A stretch of DNA of 64,000 nucleotides. Origin: Proteles cristata cristata. Lineage: Eukaryota > Chordata > Mammalia > Carnivora > Hyaenidae. Below the pieces are notes generated by a model. The model did not search any database and was not told the origin of the DNA. It was given only the letters and a program-made list of their open reading frames with translations. Position 1 is the first letter of the stretch; the number at the start of each line of letters is the position of its first letter. Below are positions 22,326-34,986 of this stretch, piece by piece. The translations under genes and the position numbers were made by a program. The stretch spans positions 620,001 to 684,000 of the forward strand of contig JAESUZ010002605.1 in the NCBI GenBank assembly GCA_017311185.1, read 5' to 3'.

Positions 22326-23870
22326 TAGGTTTATTTTCTATGGAGGATATACGAACAGAACCACTTAGAGCCCAAATAGAACTTTAAATGTGAATTAGAA
22401 AAGGCTTCTTGAACTTAAGAATTTTATAGTATATTTAAATAAATCTATAATAATAAGTAATACAAATATGAAATTACCTTAGTATAAATTTTACAAATCA
22501 AAGTAGTAAGCATAAAATTATAGAAAATTAAAATTTTAATCACAATAATTGGGAACTCAGAGTTACAAGATATAATGTAATTTACTATAAAATAATTATC
22601 TTACTTTCATAGGAAGTAAAACTCTTTATGACTGCTTCAATGCTCACTTATGCTATTTATGTTCAGAAATGGATACTAGATTTAAATCTTTCTTGTGGTA
22701 TTGTTCTTAAAAAATATACAAAGGGATTCGAAGTTCAACAATTGCCCTACACCAAACTCTACTACAGCCCACCAATTCCAAATTCACCTGCCAAGGTTTT
22801 ATTTAAACCAACTAAATACTTTTTCTAGTGAAATTTTGTGGCTTTTGCCCCCATGAGTTATGCCCTAGTTTTTGTGTTTCCTTCTATATGAATAAATCCT
22901 CAGTGTTTTAAACACATTATCTCAGAGTCATTCTTTAATTATTAATCCAAAGACCTCTTCCTACAAACCTAATTCCTATGTGTTTGATCAGATTTTCTCT
23001 TCTATCAGGCAGAAACCACAGCAGGGCACTTGCTCTGTCTGAGTCTTTATTTCCCCTTGATTAGTTCAATCATAATTCTTCAAATTAAATGTCATAAGAA
23101 TATTAAAAGACCATGAAATGTTTTATGGTCATATGTCTATGTTTTCAAAATATATTGTTACGGACAAAGTTTTAAAAAAAATGGATTTCAAGATTTAGTT
23201 TTAAACCATGAGCTGAAAAATGGGGTTTGAGGTCAAAATAGTCTTCATTTTTTGAGTATTTTCCAAATACTCCAAAATATGGAGACATTGGCATGAATGT
23301 AATGATACTCACCAATGTTTCTGGCATCAATGATAGAGACTTTGTGAAACTACCACTTCTAGTTTTTGAAAAATTCTAAATCATTCTGGTGCTTTCAAGG
23401 ACATCATGCATATTAAATTTTAGTTTATGCATCATTTTACTTAAAACATGGAGCCAAGATATTACTTGGGAAATAAACATTTAAAAAGATGGAAAAACTT
23501 TTGGCTTGTGTTCTGTAATTTACATCTTTATTAATATCACCACCAGTTTCTATAAGAGCACACACGGCATCTCATTGAGTTTTAATGGCCTAATGGAAAT
23601 GACTTGAATTTTCTCATTGTGGATTCTGCAATGGTTCCAAATTTGTGTTAGTTAAATGTGTTTTCAAAATATTTCAATATTTTGTCAAAGCCAAAGAGTA
23701 GTAATTACACAGCCCTTGGATAAGGTTAAAAAAGGAAAAAAAGGGTGATAGAAAACAGTTTCTGCTTCATTTTTTGCTACAGAAAAAAAACTTAGAATGC
23801 TTAGAAGTTTCTCAAGGATCTTTTGTAGCAAATCATTATGTTTTTTGTGTTTTTAAATAAAGAATTTACA
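22326..23870. other. AT-rich, repeat-poor; no gene called
   Basis: No clear repeat. On the minus strand, 23160-23700 shows short protein-like runs separated by stops and frame changes (see findings), too weak for a call. Confidence 0.45.
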
Positions 23871-23990
23871 GGAGTGCCTGGCTGATTCAGTCAGTAGAGC
23901 CTGCAACTCTTAATCTCAGGGTCATGAGTTTGAGGCCCACACTGGGTGTGGAGCCTACTTAAGAAAATAAAATTAAAAATTTAGAATTTT
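23871..23990 (+). mobile_element. Short tRNA-Lys-type carnivore SINE, plus strand
   Basis: The head is strikingly tRNA-Lys(CTT)-like: gcctggctgattcagtcagt, gcaactcttaatctcagggt, gagtttgaggcccacactgg. It lacks the CT-rich body of the longer SINEs and ends in gagcctacttaagaaaataa. Confidence 0.9.
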
Positions 23991-25517
23991 AGGTTTTTTA
24001 AAATGTTTTTGGCTAAGATTTATTCCCGTTTTATGTAGTCTTTGAAATCTATTTGTTTATCTACCTTTTTTACATATATATATGTATATATACACACACA
24101 TATATATATCTCCCTTCTCCAGAATCTGCTTTTATATTTCATTATATAAAATTATAAATTATAATAAGTTATTATAAATATTTATATATAAATATATATT
24201 ATAAATTAATTATTATTTATTGTTAATATTTGTATTCTGCATAAAAGCTCTGCCATAATGCTTGGAAATTTTGTCTTTGGTTTCTGCTAAATGAAAGTTT
24301 CCATTGTCATGCACATAAAGTTTCTTGGATAATTTTCTGGATGGTGGGCAGCACCTTGCCAAAAACTGAATCACGTTTTATGAGTTCAAACAAGCACAAC
24401 AACACTAATATCATTAGTTCATATTGTCTCCATCATGTTATTGATCATTATATTCATATAAACAATTTCAATTTAAAATCACCACTATTGTTGATGGATA
24501 TTTCAGTTTGTTCATATTTATGAAAATACTCTAAGTACTGCCTATAATTAATTGCACAATCAGTCCCAAACTTTAGTTGGTTTTTCCATCTCCCAAAGAG
24601 TCTCAAATATAAAAAGAAATTCCATAATCATCAGAGATAATAAACTAAACAGAATGCAATTGGTATTTTACCATTTTGAAAAATTCAAGTGTAATAAATT
24701 TATGAGAATGTCCTATTAGTACTATCCTTTGGAAAATGAAAATTTCTTACTTATAGGCTGTGTAGCTAGATCAGCAGAGTGTGTGCTTGGTGTAACATAT
24801 TCTTTATGATTTTCTGTTCATGGTTTTTCTTGAAATTCTATAGTAATGACTTTCATGGACACATACAGTAAATCTACCCATGCTTCATCTGAACTCTAAC
24901 TGTGGTCACATTCTGCTCACATGAGGAACTCTGGAGCACTTTTCATAGTTTTTCTACCTTTCTCTGTATTTTATCCAACATTTTACTCAAGGATTATAAT
25001 AGTTTTTTTCTTTTATAATAGCTGTTCTTGATGACCACCATTTTTAAAAAACTTTTTTCAGTATCTAATAATCATTTAGCATTTTATCATTTAAACAATT
25101 TCAAATATGTATGTATGTAATATGTATGCATGTATGTATGTAATAACTTGCAAAATTTTGTTAGAAGTTAATAATTGTACTGATGAATTTTTCATAACAA
25201 AAAATAATCAATAGCTGCTATTTATTTTGCAGCTCATTACATGCTAATCTTTAATTTGGATATATGAAATATTTACCATAGAGATTATTAATGACGCATG
25301 GATACTGCTGATAGCATAGTGATTCATATCATAATGAAAGTACTTTACATTTAAATCAACAACTCAGTAACACTATCTAGTACAATCAATAAACAAATGA
25401 AATGAAGTAAAATATAAAATGTCAAATTTAACCATGTACTAATATCAATAGGAAATTTTTAAAAAAACAGATATTTACTGACCACTAAATATATCAGTGG
25501 TAAAAACAGAATCTTAT
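23991..25517. other. AT-rich; TA and ATGT microsatellites; no gene called
   Basis: (TA)/(CA) repeats at 24073-24113, TA-rich tract to 24230, (ATGT)n at 25106-25142. Minus strand 24260-25080 has weak protein-like runs in changing frames; not supported. Confidence 0.5.
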
Positions 25518-25753
25518 GGGGCGCCTGGGTGGCTTAGTCGGTTAAGCGTCCGACTTTCGCTCAGGTCATGATCTCGCGGTTCGTGGGTTCGAGCCCCGCG
25601 TCGAGCTCTGTGCTAACTGCCAGCTCAGAGCCTGGAGCCTGTTTCAGTCTGTGACTCCCTCTCTCTCTGACCCTCCCCTGCTCACGCTGTCTCTCTCTCT
25701 CTCTCTCTCTCCTAGAAATAAATAAAAAACATTAAAAAAAATTAAAAAAAATA
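25518..25753 (+). mobile_element. Young CanSINE, plus strand, perfect 16-bp TSD
   Basis: Near-consensus, intact A- and B-box sequences, same diagnostic variants as the copies at 15723 and 55915. TSD aaaaacagaatcttat at 25502-25517 and 25754-25769. Confidence 0.98.
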
Positions 25754-25846
25754 AAAAACAGAATCTTATTTATAATCAAAGCATATTTTAGATTTGGTCA
25801 GATCAAAGACATCTGCTCCTCTTTGATAAGTTATTGTTGCATGACA

Positions 25847-25847
25847 T

Positions 25848-25878
<31 letters not shown>

Positions 25879-25898
25879 ATATATATATATATATATAC
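25847..25898. repeat. (TA)n microsatellite
   Basis: About 50 bp of TA units with GTA interruptions. Confidence 0.95.
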
Positions 25899-26204
25899 AC
25901 GCAACTATATATGACTTAGAATAACACATTTTATTCCCATTGGTCAAAAAATTGTCATAACATATTTATTTTTGTAGAACAAGACTCTACCACCATCAAA
26001 AAGTTGTCAGTATAAATATAGATAAAGTCCATCTTTGAAGTCAACAGTTCAAATAATGATACTGACATTGTTAAAATATAAAAAGGATATTTGTGGTATG
26101 CATAGAGTCTGATGTGATGTTCTTGTGTAGTGCACAACCTGAACAGTTGAATATCACAGCCTTAGGAATCAAATCTGTCCCTTAATTAAAATGTCAATGA
26201 CTGG

Positions 26205-26560
26205 CAACCATTTAATACCACGTGTCCTTGATTCTTTGACCACAATGATGAGCAACTGACTTAAGTTGAACTAATCACAGTCCCTGACTTACTGGGACTG
26301 AAATGAGATTCTTCTGATTCATCTCTTTGGGTAGGTAAACCAGAAACATTAAAAATCAGATGTCAGTAGCCATCTCATAGAATGAACAGAAACAACAAAC
26401 AGAAAAACCTGGTCGCAGAGAGGGTGGGAAAAATGCAGAGAATTTTGATGTCCTTTAAGTGCCTGATTGCAGGCATACTAGAGGTGTGGCTGCATCTCTG
26501 GGTCCCAGAACCAACTTTCTATCCATTGGAAGAGGGGTACCTGAAGAGACAGATAGTCAG
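26205..26560 (+). mobile_element. Possible ancient LTR or MER-type fragment
   Basis: gagcaactgacttaagttga, actaatcacagtccctgact and aatgcagagaattttgatgt resemble an old mammalian repeat whose consensus reads similarly. No termini found. Confidence 0.3.
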
Positions 26561-26567
26561 ACAGACA

Positions 26568-26569
<2 letters not shown>

Positions 26570-26618
<49 letters not shown>
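26570..26618 (+). repeat. (AC)24 microsatellite
   Basis: Uninterrupted AC units preceded by AGAC steps. Long and pure, so likely variable in length. Confidence 0.98.
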
Positions 26619-26620
<2 letters not shown>

Positions 26621-26639
26621 TGGTTGTTTGTTTGTAAAT

Positions 26640-29312
26640 AAGGAAACTGCCAGCCACTACTCCTTTATCTATTCAGACATAGAAAGTCACTTGGTGGCAG
26701 ATCTTTTCTCATTTTTTCCGAAACACTGATTACTTCCTCTTAATTATGAAAATATAAGATGATGAGACACTTAAGGCCCTGGGAGGGAAAAAAGACAAAG
26801 CCACCATAGTCCAAACAAGGTGGCTCCTCCTAGATGCTATCCTTTACTGTGCAGAACTAAGCACTGGCTAGAAGCAGGCTGTGGAGGTGAGGTGCTTCAC
26901 AAAGAAAGAGATTGAGATTATGGTTCCTTGATTTTGCAGTTTAGCATAACTAGAACCTCTGATGGATTTTGATGGTCCCACATGAGGCCCATTGGCAGGA
27001 AAATGTCCCAATGACCACTAAATAGAAGTCACCAAGGGGGAAGGGAGGGTCTGTACTGTTACCCAGGGAGTCATTCCAATGCCTTGAGATGCAACATTCT
27101 GGTGTGGCATGGAGTGAGGCTGGACGCTTCCCTAGACCTACATATTCCAGTAGGTGGCTTTGCCAGGGAGCAATGGTGGAACATATGAGCATATCTTGAA
27201 AATAAATATCTTACCCGGAAGGCCCAAATGTGGAGGCATGATGCAACACGCAAAGAGAGCTGAATTGCCAATCATGATGCAAACAAAGGCTGTCAGATGG
27301 GCAATTGACCCAAGCTGTCACTTTTCAGTGGTAACACTGGGGTGAGGATACAGGATACACCAGACTTCCCAACTCTCCCTCTACTTGGCATTTGGAAACA
27401 GGTGTGACCCCTTTGGGTGGAGAAAACCCAATTTCCAGGATAGAGAATGACTTCAAAGAGAAATACTGGATTTCTTATTAATGTGAGCAAGAGTGGCCTG
27501 AGAACTTAACTGGGAAATAAGAGGCATGCCCGTATTTGTACTGCAAGTAGTTCTTGCAAGTCATGATTCTAATCAATTCCTCTTTTGGATTAACTTATCT
27601 AGAGCCATCTCCAACAGGTGCAACCACAGAAGTCCTAAACAATACAGAAGAATTACATACCAGGTACATGGAGTGATCTAAATCCATGCCCAGGCTGTTG
27701 TTTCTCCAATTATTAATTTTTATAATAGTTTGGAGAGTTGAAAATCATGTGTTATATTCAGTAATGATAATAATATAATATGAAAATGCAACGTAACTAA
27801 GTCTTCTTGTAACCAGCTTTCCTCTCTGGAAAAGCAAAGCAAATTTGAATTTCTCCTGTCGAAGGCCAGAGGTGATTTCCCATCTCAAAAGCATCTCCAA
27901 ACACCTAGTTAATATGGAGATTGGTAAATTAACTCAGAGCAGCATATTGGTGTATGGAAGGAGTTTTAAAATCTACTCCTCAATTTATTCAATGCTTTTG
28001 CAATAAATCAACCGTCTTCTATGCTGTAAAATATTTCTGTTAAACAGCAGGTCGATTGGCTAAGCATCATATTTTGTTGTTCTCTGTAAAATGTTATAGT
28101 GAGTAAAATTATATTTTTATGGTTGCATTGCTTAAAGAACATCCGTCCAATAGCTTTGATTTGCTAACCTAATTTTTATCCACATCAACTGCCACTCTCA
28201 GTTACATTTATCTTCCTCTTCAGTCATCCTACTCATTTCTAAATGCCATGGTTTTAGCCCTCTGTAATACCATTATTTTTCTTTAATCTCGAAACAACAC
28301 AGACAACTTCACAAATAAGTTTTCATTACATACAAATTTCAATAGAAATTCAATATATGAACAATGTTGGTTGTACATAACTTTAGGGTTCTCAGAACGT
28401 TATATTCTGCTCTATGGTTGACTAACAGATTTCTCCGATCTCAACTGCTTCACATAAAATTGTATCCCAACAGCCTGTATATTTTTTATTTCAAATGTTA
28501 GGTTATTCTTTTTCCATTTGCCTGCTGAAAATGAAGTTGTTTGGAAGAACATTGAATAAGTTTATTATTCATGTAAGGAGTTAATATATTTACCCCATCA
28601 TTTTATTTCTGTTGCAAGATATGCTAAATGCTTACCAGACTGATATTTTTTTTTAAAAAATGGTGACACTAGCTACACATTAGGTAATGCCTTGGCAAGT
28701 TCTATTAAAATGAGGAAATTGAATGAGTCCAAGTATACTGTTTCCTGGGTCAAGATATATTTTATATTTTTCTAGAGTCCAAACGCCATCTATTGGTGGG
28801 AGGTTTCTCTGCAAAGTGTGTTTTTAAAAGAAAAAAAATCACTGGGTAAGTTAAAAATGAGTGAGATATAAAATATAGAGATCATGCAATGTCTGAACTA
28901 CAGATCTGGCAAGTGTCTTAGGAATGATTTTGAGAAAATGAATTTGAGAAAAGAAAACTGATAGTTGATTTTTACTACACTAGTATTGTTTCCATTTCCA
29001 ACCTTGGGACTTTAGTCCCTTAATATATTCATAGAAATTCACTATATTTTTTGAGACTATCTAAATGTTTTAGCCTAGAACTGTCTTTTGTCTGTATTAT
29101 TGTAATGGACTAGACTTGAAGAGACTTTCTGAAGAACTATTCAAAACCAAGGTGAAAAAGAAAACATGAAAATAGCTTTCAGGTATAACAGTTAATTGGT
29201 CAAAATAAAGAACATTTCACAATTGTAAAATAATCCAAAACACAGTTGTGTCAGCTGTTTGAATGGAATCAAATGTTCAAAGTAAAAGTCTAACATGAAC
29301 ATTTAGAGAAGA
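26640..29312. other. Repeat-poor unassigned stretch, no gene seen
   Basis: Longest run of the window without a recognisable repeat except for possible L2 traces near 28180-28270. Overlapping short frames at 26950-27490 on both strands carry no domain. A CTCF-like motif lies at 28780. Confidence 0.5.
28780..28798 (-). promoter_or_regulatory. CTCF-like motif
   Basis: Reverse complement reads ccaccaatagatggcgtttg, close to the CTCF core CCAnTAGATGGCGCT. One match only; no chromatin evidence. Confidence 0.35.
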
Positions 29313-29515
29313 GGGGTGCCTGGGTGGCTCAGTCAGTTAATTATCTGACTCTTGATTCAGCTCACATCATGATCTTAGGATTGTAGGACTGAGCCCAGAC
29401 ACGACAGGCTCTGCACTGACAGCATGGAGCCTGCTTGGGATTCTCTCTCTCTTTCTCTTTCTATCCCTTCCCCCATTCACACACTCTCTCAAAATAAATA
29501 AACATTTTTAAAAAG
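29313..29515 (+). mobile_element. CanSINE, plus strand
   Basis: ggggtgcctgggtggctcag head, ggctctgcactgacagcatg body, caaaataaataaacattttt tail. Confidence 0.95.
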
Positions 29516-29699
29516 TCAGAGGTGAAAACTATCATCATCTAAATAAAACAAAATAAAATAATTCCGGTAAAGTAACAGATATTCATATAAAAGAAACCAG
29601 AGAGAGAGAGGTAACTGTTCATAGGAATTCTGGTTTCCACTTTCCTCATTTAGCTGGAATTCTTTCTTGATTCAAGATCTCAAGTCCGCCTGTGTGATT

Positions 29700-30910
29700 T
29701 AGATGCCTTCCTCTAACCTCCTAATGCAGTCTGTATATTTCCATTACAGGGCATTTTCTGTTGCATTATAACTGTTTATTCATATTTTCCTCACTGACAG
29801 GGGGCCGAGGAATCAAGTCTTATTCATCTCTGTCTCTACAGTGGGTGGCACAGTGACTGAACAAAATAACTATTCATGTTGGAATAAATTCCAAGTTTAC
29901 AACTCGTACAAATTCCAAATGGGTGAACTTACCTCTCAGGACACCACAGTCTCTTGGGTTTGTTCTCTACCTCATTGGCTCTTCTTTCTCTGGCTCCCTT
30001 CCTCATTTCTCCTCATCACTCAAGTCTCTTGTGGTTGGAGTGTCTCAAGATTTAGTCCTTAGATCTCCTTTTTCCTATCAATACTCAAATCTTTGAAGAT
30101 TTTATTCAATCTCATGCATGACTTTAAATATCACTACTGACTCACAAGTGTATAATCAGCCAGATCTCTCCCCAGAACCCCAGAAACACAAATCCAACCA
30201 CCTATTGCACATCTGGACTTAAATGTCTAATGCCATCTTAAACTTAACATCCAAAACACATCTCTTGATTTCCAGCCCACCAGAATCCACTCAGGCAATG
30301 GCAACTCCACACTGCATTTATAGACCCAAACCCTAGACTTAACTCTTTTTCCTGCATTCCATATCCCACATGTCAGCAAATACCATCATCTCTCCTTTGA
30401 AAATATATCCGAGATTTGACAACTTCTTAGTGCCTTCGCTGCTGTCACCCTAACAAGGCTCCTTATATGTGATTTTCCCACTACTACTTTTTCCAGCCCT
30501 TTATGTTTATTTCCAATGCAATAGCCAGAATGATGCTATTAAACACATCATTTTCTACTCAAAACCCTCTATTGGTGTCCCATTTGCTGAGTAAAAGCAA
30601 GAATGGCTTCCCATGATCCGGCCCCACTCTGACATCTGCCACATTACTTTCTTAAATTCTTCTAACAAACCTTTCCTGACCTCCCTACTTAGAATTACAG
30701 ACTCATCCCACAAGCTTTCATGTTTTCTTTTACTGTCTCAACTTAAAACCATCTAACGTGTTGCATGCTTAACTTTTATTTTTAATTTTATTGTCTATTT
30801 CCCTTTACTAGAAAGTAAAACCCATGAAGTCAAGAATTTTTATCTGTTTTGTCCAGAGCAATGCTTGGGATACAATAAATGTTCAATAAGCATTTATCCA
30901 ATAAATCAGC
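29700..30910 (+). mobile_element. L2 LINE, sense: ORF2 end and 3' UTR
   Basis: Order matches L2: gtctcaagatttagtcctta, ttgacaacttcttagtgcct, gcaatagccagaatgatgct, actcaaaaccctctattggt, catgaagtcaagaattttta, caataaatgttcaataagca. Diverged, frame broken. Confidence 0.75.
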
Positions 30911-31899
30911 AATTGAAAAATTCATTTAATTGCTTATTCAACAAGTATGTGTGGAGGACCTGTTATGCTCTACGTATTCTAGTCTCTTTAATTCAATCTC
31001 ACCACAATTCCCCACTCCTCAATTTTTGGCTAATAATGATGACTTTTGGCTGGTGTTGAACATAATTTAATGAATCATCTCTTTTCCATCCCCCCCATTA
31101 AAGAATGTATACATCAATTAGTATTAGAGGGTGCTAATTTTTTTGTCTTTGATTTTTTTGAATGTACAGGTTTGCAGGGCTCATAATTTTCTCTTGATTT
31201 CTTGGATTACTGGAAAAATATGAGCAGGATTTGAAATCCTGGCCAGATAAATTTTGAAGGGGTAGTACAGAGCTAGTTTTTCCTTTACCCCTTAGTGTTA
31301 GTAAAGAAACAAAATTCTAAGGGGTAGACTCCTGACTATGGAGTCATAACATAATGAGTCTGCTAAGCCACAGCAACATATTTGGAGTGACTTTTGAGTC
31401 AAACTGTAGAACCTGGGGTCTCAAATGTGCCAGTCTCAAGTGTGAGGGCAGGGTGAAAGTGAACATCAAATGAGTATCATATTAGATAATATATCCACAG
31501 CAAGAGTTTAATACATTTTAGCCATAAGCCATTTTTAATGAAAAGTCTGGCAATCCCTTGATTCTGTATTATGCTTACGGCATTTCACCCATGTGTCACA
31601 CACACAGAATTCTCTGGTAAGTCACTGGACGCTCACCTTGGCATATAGGCATTAAATTATGACTAGAATTGGCCATGTCATATACAAGAGAGACACCTTT
31701 TAAAATTGAACTCAGAAAATCCTTTTTCCACGCCACACAGGATAATTCCTTTTTAAAAATCTACCTCCTAACCCACAATGTAAATATGGCATTCCAAGAT
31801 GATGTGAGATGGAAAAGTAAGTTACTTATCCCAAAGCAATAAGAAAATATATATCTTCTTTACAGTTAACAGCTGAGCATTGTGGTGACAGAACTATTT
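30911..31899. other. No gene or clear repeat seen
   Basis: AT-rich unassigned DNA. Confidence 0.5.
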
Positions 31900-32240
31900 C
31901 ACGGAACAGAGTATTATCATCGACATGTCTTTTGATCTTCCATACGGTTGCGCTCTCAGGAGAATGCTCGGTGGGACCCCCGAGCAAAGGCTGGCAAGAG
32001 ACTGGGCTCCTCGATTTTTTTTACTCTAGAACCTGCTGAAATGCATCCAGAGGAGAATGGAACATGACCGAGACCCTTCTGCCAGTGCGCCAGTGAGAGG
32101 AGACAGAACAAGTTCCGGGGTGGACAGTTGCTATTCGGCTTCCGCCGTCCCAGCCTCGGAAGGTGCCTCCCAGGGCAACACTTCTAGCTGGTCTCTCTGT
32201 TACCCATCACCGTTCCTGACAAGCTTCTCCAGCTGAAACT
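31900..32240. other. CpG-rich patch with a 59-codon open frame
   Basis: About 15 CpGs in roughly 330 bp, far above the surrounding non-SINE DNA, with no repeat I recognise. An ATG-initiated plus frame runs 32057-32236 (59 codons; Ser/Ala/Pro-rich middle, basic/acidic start MEHDRDPSASAPVRGDR). It could be part of an unannotated first exon, a retroposed fragment, an LTR remnant or chance. Not called as a gene. Confidence 0.35.
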
Positions 32241-33867
32241 GGACCCACTTTCCCATACGCTTTCAACCAGGAATTGTGTGATAATGAGAGGATATGTTGA
32301 CTTTCAGATACCATAATTCTGCCCACACATCCAACTAGTCATTTACTAGCCACAAATGTGTTTGGCCTACACTTTTTTTTAAATCTCTAAACTCTTTGCT
32401 CTGGCATTCTGTCTAAAATTATGATTCTAATGTAAACCGAGATATAATTATAAATCTTTCAGTGAAGGTCATCTACCTTAAAACCATTTAAAAATTAGGA
32501 AGAAGTCACATGAGTGCAAAAATGATACCATTGAAAAGAGTGGATGTCAAATGGAACTGGTTAATGTCTCTAATTCTTCCTCTAAACGCTAAATGTTGCG
32601 CTCTGATGAACATTGGAAATCCAGTGACTATAGGAATTTTAAGCATATTTAAAACTTAGCACTTTATGTTTCTCTGAGGAAATAAAATATGAATAAAACA
32701 AAATAAATGTGAGAATCCAAACATTATTTCAAGTTTTTTAGTGCTTTAGCAATTTAATATTTCACTTCTTAGAATATTTAAGCCAGTGATTGCTATCTGA
32801 ATATGCATTGGTTTTGTCCATTACGGAAGAATATCAGCCTTAAAATAAAATTAATAGCAACTCCACATTAACCTTTGGGACTACTAATTACTAATTAAAC
32901 TGGCAAATGACCTTCTGCCTAAACATCTCATTCTAATTCCATAAAAACCAAAGGCTTTTAAAAGCAGCTGGATCAAGTCAAGAGATTACAAAAAATGTCA
33001 GCTAGGTTTTATTATTTTGAAATTAACTTGTTCTCTCTCTGTTCTTTGAGTTTGCTTCTATGACTACATTGTAGTATATCACATAGTTTTTAGTTATATC
33101 TGATGTGTTCTTCTTTGGTGTTGGTTAGTTCATTCACTTATTCATTTGTTCAATTTCTGTATTTGTTAGCTTTCCTTGGTTGAAATCTACAGACATGTTG
33201 TTACCAACAAAGGAAAAATGAAGGAATAAATGAATTATTGCATAGACACGGAAAGCTCACAAAATCACAGAAATAATGATGAGCCAATCTTTTCTTTTTA
33301 AGCCTAAACCAGATGCTTTCCAGTGATGTAGGAAGGAAAACAGAAGGATGCTCTGTTCTCTTTAGGTACCATTGTAGTGGGTGAATGTGTTTTGAATATT
33401 TTGCATGGGGAGGGGGTAGGTCGGAGAGAGAAGTTGAGACTGGGCTAGCTTGGGAACAACACCCACCTCCTGGTCAGTGGTAGACAGCACCTGCATAGAA
33501 ACACTCACCACGACCATATCCATTAGTGTATAGGTAGTTTTTCAAAGCCAATCTAAAAGTGCAATTAACCAAAGCATGGATAATTGATGCTGGATAAATT
33601 GAAACAACTGATGACCACTACATTTCACTTCCAGTCAAGTAAGTATCGAACATTCCAATTCATGTCGTATTCTACAAACGCATATGTATTTTAATTGCAA
33701 TCTCTACTTCTGTTAGCTCATATACACACAGAGAAACTCACTATATTTCTTTGGTGAGGACATTTGGATTATTCCTGCACTCTTCCCTTAGCTATTATAA
33801 GCAATGTTGTATAAACATACTGACAATATGTTTGTATACTTAGAGTTTTTACTTGTGATCAATTTCT
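32241..33867. other. AT-rich, repeat-poor; TAAT cluster
   Basis: No repeat identified. ctactaattactaattaaac at about 32881-32900 packs three TAAT/ATTA homeodomain cores. Confidence 0.45.
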
Positions 33868-34080
33868 AATTTTTTTTAATGTTTATTTAATTTTTGAGAG
33901 AGAGAGATACAGAGCATGATCAGGGTAGGGGCAGAGAGAGAGGGAGACAGGATCTGAAGCAGTATCCAGGCTCTGAACTGTCAGCACAGAGCTCAGCATG
34001 GGGCTCAAACTAACAGACTCCTAGATCATGACCTGAGCCGAAGTTGGCTGCTTAACCAACTGAGCCACCCAGGAGCCCCA
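33868..34080 (-). mobile_element. CanSINE, minus strand, perfect 18-bp TSD
   Basis: Antisense body gagagatacagagcatgatc, gaactgtcagcacagagctc, ends gagccacccaggagcccca. TSD tacttgtgatcaatttct at 33850-33867 and 34081-34098. Confidence 0.97.
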
Positions 34081-34516
34081 TACTTGTGATCAATTTCTGT
34101 AAGTGGAATTCTTACAGAAACTGATACAATTTTACATATTAGAAATGTGTGTAGTGGCCAACAAAAATATCTAGAACAACATACATGAAAATAGAATCGA
34201 AGTCTACTACTGTGGTATATTTACAATGGTGAGGAGGTCTTGTCATTAAAATAGAATAGGAAATTTACTCAGAGAAGAGAAACTTTTACAATGTTTCCTT
34301 TGCCTCGTTGCTGCTTCTTCTCAACTAGGAATCTGAAATTTTCTTCTCAAGAAGAAAGTTTTAAGTGGCCTAGTGTTCTCTTCAAAAAAAAAAAAAAACT
34401 TTTTATTTTGACATAATTTCAGACACAGAAGGTTGCAAAAATAGTACAAACTGCTATATATAGTCTTTATCCAAATTTCCCAAATGTTCACATTTTATAT
34501 TTGCTTCATTTTGCTC

Positions 34517-34540
34517 TGTGTGTGTGTGTGTGTGTGTGTG
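34517..34540 (+). repeat. (TG)12 microsatellite
   Basis: Uninterrupted TG units. Confidence 0.95.
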
Positions 34541-34592
34541 TATTTTCTGGTCTATTTGAGAGTAAGCAGCAGAAACAATACTGCTTTAACCC

Positions 34593-34986
34593 TGTGATAA
34601 AGAGTCTGTCTCCATTTTCTGAGGTTCACTGACAGCTTTTAAACCTCACACCCCTACCACTTCCCCTCTGAACAATCTGATGAGAAAAACCTGCTCTTTC
34701 CTTAGCTGCTGTGGGGAGATTCAGATCATGCAAGTCCCTACCTGTGTGGGGAAATCTTCAGTCTCCTCCACTCCCCAACCACAATGAAAACCCTGAGTCA
34801 GGGTTTTCCTACCTTTGCTCCCTCAGACATTCTTGGGAAGCTTGCCTTACTCTCCCAAGATCCATCCACTGTGTAAGCAATAAACCTTTTCACACCCTTG
34901 TTAGATGAGTCTGGCATCAGAAATCTCAATGTCTAAACCAAATTATGAGCGAGGGTCCATTCTACACCTGCACAGTGATCACAACA
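34593..34986 (+). mobile_element. Solo endogenous-retrovirus-type LTR, 394 bp
   Basis: Begins tgtgataaag and ends gatcacaaca, giving TG...CA termini, flanked by a 5-bp TSD aaccc (34588-34592 and 34987-34991). AATAAA at 34879-34884 with a following GT-rich/cacaccc stretch fits an R/U5 boundary and a plus orientation. No internal viral sequence remains, as expected after LTR-LTR recombination. Length and TSD fit a class I (ERV1) or similar LTR; the family was not identified. Confidence 0.75.

Noticed and set aside
23885..23950. tRNA-Lys gene
   Set aside because: The tRNA-like text belongs to a SINE with mispaired stems and an A-rich tail; the same head recurs elsewhere in the window.
34593..34986. 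Endogenous retroviral genes next to the LTR
   Set aside because: Both sides of the LTR are the same LINE repeat with a TSD, so no internal viral sequence remains.
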